Source: Flavobacterium sp. LC2016-23
Lineage (GTDB): Bacteria > Bacteroidota > Bacteroidia > Flavobacteriales > Flavobacteriaceae
Assembly (NCBI RefSeq): GCF_009674775.1
Contig: NZ_WKKE01000007.1
Coordinates: 124,001 to 188,000 of the forward strand
Length of the DNA: 64,000 bases
Direction of reading: 5' to 3'
Below, in pieces: positions 8,227-15,884 of the stretch. The notes under the pieces were generated by a model. That model saw only the letters and a list, made by a program, of their open reading frames with translations, searched no databases and was not told the origin of the DNA. Numbering within the stretch: position 1 is the stretch's first letter; the number at the start of each line of letters is the position of its first letter. The position numbers and the translations under genes are program-made.

Positions 8227-9189
8227 TTAACTCTTTTTTTCTTCACTGGTAAGCCATGCGACATTTTGTTCGGCTATATGATCCTGACCAATAATATCTT
8301 TGTATAAATTGGGTCTTCGGGCTTTTATGTAGCGATTTCCTCCGGCCTGAAGGCATTTTTCAGGAGTAATTATTGCTGTTGCAAAAGAGTCGTCAAAAGA
8401 GCGGCATTCGGTAATGATATCGCCAAAAGGATCAATAATCATAGCACAGCCATTTTTCAACTGGTCGTCATCCATACCTATGGGGTTTGAAAAGACCGCA
8501 TAGATGGCATTGTCATACGCTCTTGCCGGCAGCCATTTCAGCAGCCAGTCACGGCCTTTCATTCCGTCAAATTCTATTCGTAAAGAAGTCGGGTCTGTTT
8601 CCCGGTTTTTCCAAAGTTCAGGAGCCACAAAGCCGGCGCCCGGGCGGGTAGAAGGGGTACACATGGTCACGTGTGGCATAAAGATAATCTGAGCTCCTAA
8701 AAGAGCGGTGGCGCGTACATTTTCGATAATGTTATTGTCATAACAAATCAGAATACCACATTTCCAGCCGTCGATTTCAAAAATGCAATAGGAATCTCCG
8801 GGCGTAAGATGCGGATTTATAAACGGATGCAGCTTTCGATATTTCGCCACTAAACCATTTTTGTCAACACAAACGTAAGCCTTGAACAAATTGTTGTTTT
8901 CATCTTTTTCAAAAAGACCTGCCAATATAACGATGTTATTCTTTTTGGCTATTGCTGTCAGCTTTAAAAGGCTATTACCCTCCGGAATAATTTCTGCTAC
9001 CTCAAGCAGCTGTTCTTTAGATAAATGCCGGGCAAAAGTATAGCCTGTTACCGAACATTCGTGAAACGCAATTACATCACAGCCTTCACGGGATGCTTTC
9101 TCTGAAAGTTTTTCAATTACAGACAAATTGTACTCCTTGTCGCCACTCCTGTTTTCAAACTGGGCAGTAGCTATTTTTAGATTTTTCAT
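8227..9189 (-). CDS. Nitrilase-superfamily carbon-nitrogen hydrolase
   Basis: The 320-residue cytosolic enzyme carries the full catalytic triad of the nitrilase superfamily: Glu44 (AFHECSVTGY), Lys119 (KYRKLHPF) and Cys149 (GILICYDNN). It should hydrolyse a C-N bond of an amide, carbamoyl compound or nitrile through a cysteine thioester. The length fits a single-domain amidase, and no glutamine-dependent synthetase domain is attached. It lies head-to-tail with the upstream AraC-type regulator on the same strand, 69 bp apart, so co-expression or regulation by that protein is possible. The substrate is not known. Confidence 0.87.
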   Translation of the reverse strand: MKNLKIATAQFENRSGDKEYNLSVIEKLSEKASREGCDVIAFHECSVTGYTFARHLSKEQLLEVAEIIPEGNSLLKLTAIAKKNNIVILAGLFEKDENNNLFKAYVCVDKNGLVAKYRKLHPFINPHLTPGDSYCIFEIDGWKCGILICYDNNIIENVRATALLGAQIIFMPHVTMCTPSTRPGAGFVAPELWKNRETDPTSLRIEFDGMKGRDWLLKWLPARAYDNAIYAVFSNPIGMDDDQLKNGCAMIIDPFGDIITECRSFDDSFATAIITPEKCLQAGGNRYIKARRPNLYKDIIGQDHIAEQNVAWLTSEEKKS

Positions 9190-9258
9190 TTGGTAAACGA
9201 TTAAGAATACACCAAAAATAGTATTAGAGGTACTTTAGAAATTGTATAAAACCGACAT

Positions 9259-10086
9259 TTAAAGGCTGTTTTTCGGAGAGGTCTGGATGAAGTTGTTGGT
9301 TAGTTTTTCGGTATCAAACAGATACTCACGAGGCGTGATTCCTGTGTGTTTTTTAAATTCCCGTATTAAATGAGACTGATCAGAAAAGCCTGCTTCATAC
9401 GAAAGAGAGGCGAGAGCAGTATTCGCATTTCTGTTTTTAAGAAGTGCTAAAAAATGCTGCAGCTTTATGATAGTGGCAAATTTCTTAGGATTTAACCCGA
9501 CGCCTTCCGTAAATTTTCTTTCGATATGTCTTTCCGTATAACCGGTATAACCAACTAATTGGCTTAAAGAAACCTGGCCTTTATTTTTGAGGATAAAATC
9601 TAAAGAGGCATTCGTGATCAATGGGTTGGTTCGTGGCTTTTTTGCCTCAATCCTTCTGAAAAATTGATTTAACAGCTGTAATCGCCCCTGAATTGTTACT
9701 TGTCCGGCTAATTTTTCTTCAAGTTCTACACCTGTCCGGCCAAATACAGACTCGATGGTAATTATGGCATCCCGAAACGCACTGCCGGAAATTCCCAACA
9801 GCTGGTTGATGCCGTTGGGTTGAAAAACGACAATAACAATCAGCATTTCGTTGTCTGAATAGATATTTTTAAAACCGTTTGGCTGTCCGTATAAAAAAGA
9901 GCCGGGCAGGTAATTTTGTGTTTCGTAATTGTTTAATCCGGAGATTAGTTTGCTTTTGGGTGAAAATACAATTCCGGTATTGCCATCAGAAAAAAAGCGG
10001 AGTTGCCGGGCATTATTATCTTTGTTTTCTAAAAAAAGATAATGTTTTATATAAGCTGATAATTCCTTCGGAGGCAAAACTTGCAT
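9259..10086 (-). CDS. AraC family transcriptional regulator
   Basis: The 275-residue protein has an N-terminal cupin-like sensing half (MQVLPPKELSAYIKHYLFLE) of the kind common in Bacteroidota AraC proteins. The C-terminal ~100 residues form a double helix-turn-helix: VSLSQLVGYTGYTERHIERKF, then ALASLSYEAGFSDQSHLIREF with the signature KKHTGITPREY. It probably activates or represses a nearby operon, and the nitrilase downstream on the same strand is the obvious candidate. No effector can be named. Confidence 0.88.
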   Translation of the reverse strand: MQVLPPKELSAYIKHYLFLENKDNNARQLRFFSDGNTGIVFSPKSKLISGLNNYETQNYLPGSFLYGQPNGFKNIYSDNEMLIVIVVFQPNGINQLLGISGSAFRDAIITIESVFGRTGVELEEKLAGQVTIQGRLQLLNQFFRRIEAKKPRTNPLITNASLDFILKNKGQVSLSQLVGYTGYTERHIERKFTEGVGLNPKKFATIIKLQHFLALLKNRNANTALASLSYEAGFSDQSHLIREFKKHTGITPREYLFDTEKLTNNFIQTSPKNSL

Positions 10087-10202
10087 AGTCTGTATGGTAT
10101 TACCCTATGTTGTTAGCAGCACGGGAAAGTAAAATTAAATATATTTTTTGATATTTCTTTTTAATCTTCATTTTGATGATCAGGGTTGTTAGGCCATGGC
10201 TT

Positions 10203-10232
10203 CTTTATAAAAACTACTATTTTTTTATAAAG
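10203..10232. repeat. Short inverted repeat
   Basis: CTTTATAAA (10203-10211) and TTTATAAAG (10224-10232) form a 9-bp perfect inverted repeat around a 12-bp loop, upstream of a small membrane ORF and divergent from the AraC gene. It may be an operator, or just AT-rich chance. Confidence 0.3.
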
Positions 10233-10324
10233 CTTAATAGTTGTCTTATTTTGATAGTTTTATGACTTTTACGGACTGTTTGCTCTTTTATATCACTTTA
10301 CTTTTGCGGTATAAATCAACAAAT

Positions 10325-10432
10325 ATGGAAGATCTGAATAAAATGGAAATCATTCGCGACAATCGCGTTTCAAGATTGTTGTGGTTTGTTCTGGGAGCTA
10401 TTTCCTCCTTTTTGATAAGTTTAATGTTCTAA
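10325..10432 (+). CDS. Small membrane protein (35 aa)
   Basis: ATG 10325 encodes MEDLNKMEIIRDNRVSRLLW followed by one hydrophobic helix to the C-terminus (about residues 18-35). The charged N-terminus and C-terminal anchor give a tail-anchored topology. An upstream in-frame ATG (10241) would add a low-complexity hydrophobic extension and is less likely. No family was recognised. The clean amphipathic and membrane layout supports coding, but the length makes this uncertain. Confidence 0.45.
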   Translation: MEDLNKMEIIRDNRVSRLLWFVLGAISSFLISLMF

Positions 10433-10465
10433 ACAGCTTATGAAAAATACTAACAGTGCAAAATA

Positions 10466-11218
10466 TTAATTTTGAAGGGCTATTTTTACTTTGGGTAATA
10501 TTCTATCCGTGAATAACTTATAGGCACTTTCTGACGGATGCAGGCCATCCCCGGCTACCAGATCGGGATTAGTGAGTCCCTGACGTGTAATGTCGGTTAT
10601 CGAAACAAAAACAACATTGTTGCTGGTGCAGTAGTTCTCGGCAAACTGGTTGTATTTGTTTATTTCTGCGGTTATTTTTTCACCCTGTCCTGCCATCTGG
10701 ATTTTACCAAACGGAGTGTAGGCATAATCAGGAATAGAAAGTACAATCACATTTTTTTTGTCGCCTTTGGCTAAGGCAATAGCTTTGGTGACCAATTCCG
10801 GAAATTCCTTTTCATAGAGTGAAAAACTTCTGCCCTGGTATTGATTGTTTACGCCTATTAGTAAAGTGACCAGATCGTAGTTCGATTTGGGATTTTGTGC
10901 TTTTATTTCAGAAATTAAATTAGAAGTGGTCCAGCCGGTAGCAGCAATTACGTTTAATGAAATACTGCTTTGAGGATAGATGGCTTTCAGGCTTGCTTTG
11001 AGCTGTTCGGGATATCTGCAGGTTTCACACACACTCTGGCCAATGGTATAACTGTCTCCTAAAGCGAGATAATTAATGGAATTGATAACAGGAGTGACAG
11101 GTGTTGTTGTAGGAGGTACAAGGATAAAGTCGGTTTGTGAAGACATTTCATCTGAACTGCAACTTATAAGGAAAATAGAAAAGAAAACGATAACTATTTG
11201 TTTGAACTCTGTTGTCAT
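10466..11218 (-). CDS. SGNH/GDSL-family hydrolase lipoprotein
   Basis: The 250-residue protein has a lipoprotein signal with lipobox LISC (Cys20). The catalytic domain shows SGNH blocks: ALGDSYTIG (nucleophile Ser57), Gly95 in ATGWTTSN, GVNN (block III Asn) and GDGLHPSE (Asp224/His227). It should be an envelope esterase or lipase acting on acyl or acetyl esters. A Pro/Thr linker separates the lipid anchor from the domain. It is a single gene, and the substrate is unknown. Confidence 0.88.
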   Translation of the reverse strand: MTTEFKQIVIVFFSIFLISCSSDEMSSQTDFILVPPTTTPVTPVINSINYLALGDSYTIGQSVCETCRYPEQLKASLKAIYPQSSISLNVIAATGWTTSNLISEIKAQNPKSNYDLVTLLIGVNNQYQGRSFSLYEKEFPELVTKAIALAKGDKKNVIVLSIPDYAYTPFGKIQMAGQGEKITAEINKYNQFAENYCTSNNVVFVSITDITRQGLTNPDLVAGDGLHPSESAYKLFTDRILPKVKIALQN

Positions 11219-11281
11219 AATTCGTTTAAATTAAGTTGTATGTGTTAAACAAATAGTTACGTTAAACAGGCTGTTTTGGTT

Positions 11282-12064
11282 TTAGACCATTTCTGCTTTC
11301 ATCAGGATTTCTTCTTCAATGGCATTCCAAAGACCGATTCTTTTTTCTAATGCCAAAATTGAAATGTCTTCAACATCTTTCCATTTTTGGGCATCGTCTT
11401 CGCAAAGATCAGTAATCATTTGCATGGCCATTGGTCCGTGCTCGTCTGCATCTAGTTCGATATGTCTTTCGAAATAATAAAGCAATTTGCTTAAATCGGT
11501 TTCAGGCAGGTTTTTCTGGAAGTTTTTCAGGATTTCGGTAAACATGCTCGGAATCAGGTCTTCTCTTCCAAAAGTAAAGGCAGCCGCAATTTCGTGTGGT
11601 TTTCCCTGTTCGATAACTCTGAAGGTAAAATCTAAAAAGGACTTTACATCAGGGTGAAGTGTACTTTGTTTGATCGCAACAAAAATATTATGAAGCGAAT
11701 TTACTTCAGATAAAAAATTAGTGATTCCGGTGGTATCTGCCCCGCAATCTTCCATTGCTTCAAGATACATTTCGTAATGACTTTGTCTTCTTCCGTCAAT
11801 AGTTAAATCTGTTTCTTCGGCCAGGACAATTTCGTTGATTAAATATCTTGTTTCAGGATTTTTTGTCGCAAACCATGGTGTAGTTGTACAGGTAAGTTTA
11901 GCTTGTAACGCCTTTAATAATGACATAAAATCCCAAACAGCAAAAACATGGTTTTCTAAAAAACTATGCAAATCATCTATACTTTGTATTTTATTATAAA
12001 GAGAATGTTGTAAAAGCTGATCTTTTTGAGGTTGAATGCTATTATTTATACTTTCAATATTCAT
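11282..12064 (-). CDS. DUF3050 family protein
   Basis: The 260-residue all-helical soluble protein matches DUF3050 in length and in segments such as FLENHVFAVWDFMSLLKAL, DEIVLAEETD-like acidic stretches (INEIVLAEETDL) and YYFERHIELDADEHGPMA. The family has a heme-oxygenase/TenA-like helical bundle. Conserved His/Glu (HIELDADEHG) could bind metal, as in other enzymes of that fold. Activity has not been assigned. A TATCTTTG box (12082-12089) lies just upstream. Confidence 0.85.
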   Translation of the reverse strand: MNIESINNSIQPQKDQLLQHSLYNKIQSIDDLHSFLENHVFAVWDFMSLLKALQAKLTCTTTPWFATKNPETRYLINEIVLAEETDLTIDGRRQSHYEMYLEAMEDCGADTTGITNFLSEVNSLHNIFVAIKQSTLHPDVKSFLDFTFRVIEQGKPHEIAAAFTFGREDLIPSMFTEILKNFQKNLPETDLSKLLYYFERHIELDADEHGPMAMQMITDLCEDDAQKWKDVEDISILALEKRIGLWNAIEEEILMKAEMV

Positions 12065-12081
12065 TTTTGTAGATTTTGAGG

Positions 12082-12089
12082 CAAAGATA
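12082..12089 (-). promoter_or_regulatory. Putative -7 promoter box of the DUF3050 gene
   Basis: The minus strand reads TATCTTTG, matching TAnnTTTG, 17 bp before the DUF3050 start. It abuts the terminator of the upstream dehydrogenase gene, so termination and re-initiation would occur within about 40 bp. Confidence 0.35.
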
Positions 12090-12090
12090 A

Positions 12091-12116
12091 AAAGCTTCCC
12101 CGTAAGAAGAAGCTTT
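12091..12116 (-). terminator. Intrinsic terminator of the acyl-CoA dehydrogenase gene
   Basis: AAAGCTTC (12091-12098) pairs with GAAGCTTT (12109-12116). On the minus strand this hairpin follows the dehydrogenase stop codon at 12151. AT-rich flanks give U-tract-like runs on both strands. Confidence 0.55.
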
Positions 12117-12150
12117 TTTATATTGATTTTGTATATATTTTAATAGTTAA

Positions 12151-13332
12151 TTACGATTTAAATGCTGGAATTCCAGTTACATCCATTCCTGTAATTAATA
12201 AATGAATATCATGTGTACCTTCATAGGTAATGACACTTTCGAGATTCATCATGTGACGCATAATCGAATATTCACCGGTAATTCCCATTCCGCCCAGCAT
12301 TTGTCGGGCTTCACGTGCAATATGAATGGCCATGTCAACATTGTTTCTTTTGGCCATCGAAATCTGTGCAGTGGTTGCTTTCCCTTCATTTCTCAAAACT
12401 CCCAAACGCCAGGTTAGCAGTTGTGCTTTTGTGATTTCGGTAATCATTTCGGCTAATTTCTTTTGTTGTAGTTGAGTTCCTGCAATTGGTTTTCCAAACT
12501 GAATTCGTTCTTTTGCATAACGCAGTGCCGTGTCGTAACAATCCATCGCTGCTCCGATGGCACCCCATGCGATTCCGTATCTGGCTGAATCGAGACATCC
12601 CAGTGGTGCTCCTAAACCGGATTTGTTTGGCAAAAGATTTTCCTTAGGAACTTTTACATTATCAAAAATCAACTCTCCTGTTGATGAGGCACGAAGTGAC
12701 CATTTATTATGTGTTTCGGGAGTAGAAAAGCCTTCCATACCGCGTTCTACGATTAAACCGTGAATTCTGCCGGTTTCATCTTTTGCCCAGACTACTGCAA
12801 TATCAGCAAACGGGGCATTCGAAATCCACATTTTAGCACCATTTAAAAGATAATGATCCCCCATATCCTTAAAATTGGTAATCATACTGCCGGGATCGGA
12901 ACCATGATCAGGTTCTGTCAGGCCAAAACAACCCATAAATTCACCTGTTGCCAGTTTTGGCAGGTATTTCATTCTTTGTTCTTCATTTCCGTATTTCCAG
13001 ATTGGGTACATTACCAGAGAAGATTGTACAGACGAAGTAGATCGTACACCGGAATCACCGCGCTCAATCTCCTGCATGATTAAGCCATAAGAAATCTGGT
13101 CTAATCCTGCTCCGCCATATTCTTCAGGAATATAGGGTCCAAAACCACCAATTTCTCCAAGTCCTTTAATAATTTGTTTCGGAAATTCTGCTTTTTGCGC
13201 ATATTCTTCTATAATAGGAGAAACTTCTCTTTTTACCCATGCACGTGCTGAATCACGAACTAATTTGTGCTCGTCTGTCAATAAATCGTCAAGGTTATAA
13301 TAATCCGGCGCTTGAAATAAGTCTGGTTTCAT
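12151..13332 (-). CDS. Glutaryl-CoA dehydrogenase-like acyl-CoA dehydrogenase
   Basis: The 393-residue flavoenzyme covers the whole acyl-CoA dehydrogenase fold. It is closest in pattern to glutaryl-CoA dehydrogenase: RSTSSVQSSLVMYPI (Arg97, the position that binds the glutaryl carboxylate), FGLTEPDHGSDPGSM (FAD/substrate loop), LRASSTGELIFD, and TYEGTHDIHLL with catalytic base Glu371. The expected reaction is oxidative decarboxylation of glutaryl-CoA to crotonyl-CoA in lysine/tryptophan breakdown, with electrons passed to ETF. It stands alone on the minus strand with a terminator. Substrate assignment rests on motif resemblance, so another short-chain acyl-CoA is possible. Confidence 0.8.
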   Translation of the reverse strand: MKPDLFQAPDYYNLDDLLTDEHKLVRDSARAWVKREVSPIIEEYAQKAEFPKQIIKGLGEIGGFGPYIPEEYGGAGLDQISYGLIMQEIERGDSGVRSTSSVQSSLVMYPIWKYGNEEQRMKYLPKLATGEFMGCFGLTEPDHGSDPGSMITNFKDMGDHYLLNGAKMWISNAPFADIAVVWAKDETGRIHGLIVERGMEGFSTPETHNKWSLRASSTGELIFDNVKVPKENLLPNKSGLGAPLGCLDSARYGIAWGAIGAAMDCYDTALRYAKERIQFGKPIAGTQLQQKKLAEMITEITKAQLLTWRLGVLRNEGKATTAQISMAKRNNVDMAIHIAREARQMLGGMGITGEYSIMRHMMNLESVITYEGTHDIHLLITGMDVTGIPAFKS

Positions 13333-13381
13333 CTTTAGTTAGTTTTACAAAACAAATTTACGTAATAAAAATATAACAAAA

Positions 13382-13389
13382 CAAAGGTA
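13382..13389 (-). promoter_or_regulatory. Putative -7 promoter box of the acyl-CoA dehydrogenase gene
   Basis: The minus strand reads TACCTTTG (consensus TAnnTTTG), 49 bp before the start codon. A GTG instead of TTG lies 19 bp upstream. Confidence 0.35.
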
Positions 13390-13496
13390 ATTTGTTATAT
13401 TTTTTTAACACTAAATAAAAATAAATAAGAATAAGACGAATTTATGCTAGTTTTTTGGCATTTTATAAACTATTTTTGAGTCCAAAAACAATATAA

Positions 13497-15242
13497 ATGA
13501 GGCTGATCATCTCTTTTTTACTTTTTTTTGTCCTCAATAATTCTTTTGCGCAACAGAAAAAAGAGTTAACGGAACAAGAATATTTACTCTTGCAGGATAA
13601 AATACGTTTAAATCTTAACGCAAATAGAGATAGTGCGGTAGTATATGCTTATGAAATGGCAAAGTCCGGTAATAATAAGCATATGGCTTTTGCAAATGTT
13701 GCATTGGCTTATTTATTTCAGTTAAAAGATAATACAGCAAAGTCCAAAGAAAAGTATAAACTGGCATTTCAGTATTTAGATAAAATGCCGGAATCCAGAG
13801 ATAAAATTCAGCTTAAGTCTTATCTGTACAACTATAGCGGATTAATAGAAGCTGCAAAAGGGAATTATGGCGCAGCTCTTGAAAATTATCAGAAAGGAAT
13901 GAAAATTTCGGTTCAGATAGAAGACATTATTCAGATTGTAAAATTCAAAAGTAATATCGCTTTTATTAATGATGCAATAGGCAACTATCAACTTGCTATA
14001 AAAAACTTAAAACAAATTAATGATTTTATAGATAAAAATGAGAGTTTTTATACCAAGGATCAGTTCCACACCATAAAAAGCAATAATAACCTAACGCTTG
14101 GAGGGTCGTATGAAAGCTGGTACATGAAAAACCAGAATCAGACAAAATTGCTTGATTCAGCCGCTTACTTTTACCAAAAAACAGTTTCCTATTCTCAAAA
14201 TCTGCCCATGAATAATATTTCTGCTAAAATTAGTTTAGGGAATGTTTATTATATGAAAAATGATTTTAAGAATGCGGAAAAGACCTATTATAATATTATA
14301 TTTTTTGCACAGCAGAACAATTTTAACAGAGAGTATAAAATTGCGACCTATAATCTGGGGAATTTATATTATGAAATAAAGAAGTATGATAAAGCACTGG
14401 TTTTTTTCAAAAAGGTAGATTCTGTTTCTATGGTAGATAATAGAAAAGATGAAAGCTTTTTAAAGTCCAATTACTACCAGGCAAAAATTTACAATATAAA
14501 GAAGGAGCCGGAATTGGCTTTCAAACATTCAAAAATTTATCTGGATAATTATGAGAAATCAGAAGCTAAATTAAACAATGAGGCTTTAGAGGTAAATTAT
14601 AAATTAGGAACTGGTGATTTGAGCAATGAGATGGTCAGTATTCAGAAAAAATACGAAAAAGATGTTCTTTTAAATAAAGCGTTGAAGGTTTTTTATGTTT
14701 TACTGGTTATTGGAATCGTCTTTTTACTGATTAAAAATATCAGAGACAAAAATAAGGCGCATAAAAAAATGAATGCACTGATCGAGGAATTTAAAGCGAA
14801 TCTCGAGAAGAAAGAAAATCCTCAGGTCGAAATTGCTGTAATGGAGCAGGAGGAAGATGTACTGCTTAAGAAAGAAAATGCCAATCTGAGTATTGATGAG
14901 GCTAAAGAAAATAAAATAGTCGAAAAACTGCTGGCATTAGAAAGTAAACACGAATACTTACATGCTGATTTTACGTTATCTTATGTTGCCAAAAAGATAA
15001 AAACGAATACAACTTATTTATCTTATGTTGTCAATAAAAGATTTGGGAAATCTTTCGGGGAATATTCGAATGAGCTTAAAATTAATTACGTAATCAATGA
15101 GATGATTACCAATCATATGTATCGTAAATACTCTACGCAGGCAATTGCAGAAAGTGTAGGATTTAAAAATGCAGTATCTTTTGCCAAATCATTTCGCAAA
15201 AGAACTGGAGTATCTCCAGCTCAGTTTGCGAATAATATTTAA
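13497..15242 (+). CDS. TPR-repeat membrane regulator with AraC-type DNA-binding domain
   Basis: The 581-residue protein begins with a signal peptide ending near NSFAQQ. About 350 residues of helical TPR-like repeats follow (e.g. AALENYQKGMKI, DFKNAEKTYYNI, KYDKALVFFKKV). One membrane helix (VFYVLLVIGIVFLLIKNI) leads to a cytoplasmic part with a C-terminal AraC-type double HTH: FTLSYVAKKIKTNTTYLSYV, then YSTQAIAESVGFKNAVSFAK and RKRTGVSPAQF. This is a one-component transmembrane regulator typical of Flavobacteriia, sensing periplasmic signals through TPRs. It sits upstream of the peptide secretion island and ends 26 bp before the convergent peptide gene, so regulation of that island is plausible but unproven. 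Confidence 0.85.
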   Translation: MRLIISFLLFFVLNNSFAQQKKELTEQEYLLLQDKIRLNLNANRDSAVVYAYEMAKSGNNKHMAFANVALAYLFQLKDNTAKSKEKYKLAFQYLDKMPESRDKIQLKSYLYNYSGLIEAAKGNYGAALENYQKGMKISVQIEDIIQIVKFKSNIAFINDAIGNYQLAIKNLKQINDFIDKNESFYTKDQFHTIKSNNNLTLGGSYESWYMKNQNQTKLLDSAAYFYQKTVSYSQNLPMNNISAKISLGNVYYMKNDFKNAEKTYYNIIFFAQQNNFNREYKIATYNLGNLYYEIKKYDKALVFFKKVDSVSMVDNRKDESFLKSNYYQAKIYNIKKEPELAFKHSKIYLDNYEKSEAKLNNEALEVNYKLGTGDLSNEMVSIQKKYEKDVLLNKALKVFYVLLVIGIVFLLIKNIRDKNKAHKKMNALIEEFKANLEKKENPQVEIAVMEQEEDVLLKKENANLSIDEAKENKIVEKLLALESKHEYLHADFTLSYVAKKIKTNTTYLSYVVNKRFGKSFGEYSNELKINYVINEMITNHMYRKYSTQAIAESVGFKNAVSFAKSFRKRTGVSPAQFANNI

Positions 15243-15267
15243 TTTCCTGTAAATTTCAGGAGAGATT

Positions 15268-15435
15268 TTAGCCATTTCCGTTCCCGTTTCCGTTTCCGCC
15301 ACCACCTCTGATAGGGTCTTTTCCATCTACAGGATTTTCTCCGCCTGTTGTATCACCGCCCCAAACCATTTTTTGTTGGGGTTTATTTATTTTATCAGCT
15401 TTGAAATCTTCTAATTTTAGTTTTTTACTTTTCAT
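15268..15435 (-). CDS. Gly-Gly leader peptide precursor A (55 aa)
   Basis: The minus-strand ATG at 15435 opens a 55-codon frame. Residues 1-27 form a leader (MKSKKLKLEDFKADKINKPQ, then QKMVWGG) with the double-glycine cleavage site at 26-27, as in Bacteroidota natural-product precursors. The 28-residue core is short of hydrophobic residues, has no Cys, and ends KDPIRGGGG plus an NG repeat. Leader spacing and core ending match precursor B 46 bp away, so this is a gene family. Export and cleavage by the nearby C39 ABC transporter is inferred. No modification enzyme is adjacent. Confidence 0.75.
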   Translation of the reverse strand: MKSKKLKLEDFKADKINKPQQKMVWGGDTTGGENPVDGKDPIRGGGGNGNGNGNG

Positions 15436-15481
15436 AATATTTATTTATTAAAGTTATTCTTTTTATCTGTTTAATTTTAAT

Positions 15482-15625
15482 TTATCCATTTCCATTCGTT
15501 TGTCCTCCACCTCGAACCGGGTCTTTTTCCTCCTCAGGAATAGTTCCTCCAAGTACTTTTTTTTGTTGATTTTCAGATAATTTTTCAACTACAAAATCTT
15601 CGAATTTTAATTTTTTTTTTGTCAT
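15482..15625 (-). CDS. Gly-Gly leader peptide precursor B (47 aa)
   Basis: The minus-strand ATG at 15625 opens a 47-codon frame. The leader MTKKKLKFEDFVVEKLSENQ, then QKKVLGG, places the double glycine at residues 26-27, exactly as in precursor A. The 20-residue core is acidic then Gly/Asn-rich (EEEKDPVRGGG, ending TNGNG) and lacks Cys. Precursors A and B share K-LKxEDF, QQKxV-GG and KDP[IV]RGGG. Conservation of both ends around a variable middle supports real selection. Bioactivity is unknown. Confidence 0.75.
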   Translation of the reverse strand: MTKKKLKFEDFVVEKLSENQQKKVLGGTIPEEEKDPVRGGGQTNGNG

Positions 15626-15884
15626 GTTTTTGAGTGTTATGGTTTAACTTTTTCAAAACTAGGTAAAAAGCAAAACCCTTAATCGAGAATAGGCTTTTTG
15701 AGACTTTAAAGCAAATATATTTTGTATAATTAACTGTTTGTCAATGTTTTATGTTATTCATTCAGACTGGTATAATTTATAAATTGTATGTGCTATAATT
15801 AATAAAAAGTATATACAAAGGCATTTTTTTCAAATAAAAACTACAATATTTGCATCGTAGTTATGATTTAAACGCCACAAAAAG

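Noticed and set aside
10241..10324. Upstream ATG extension of the 35-aa membrane peptide
   Set aside because: The added 28 residues come from DNA without coding character; ATG 10325 gives a sensible charged N-terminus.
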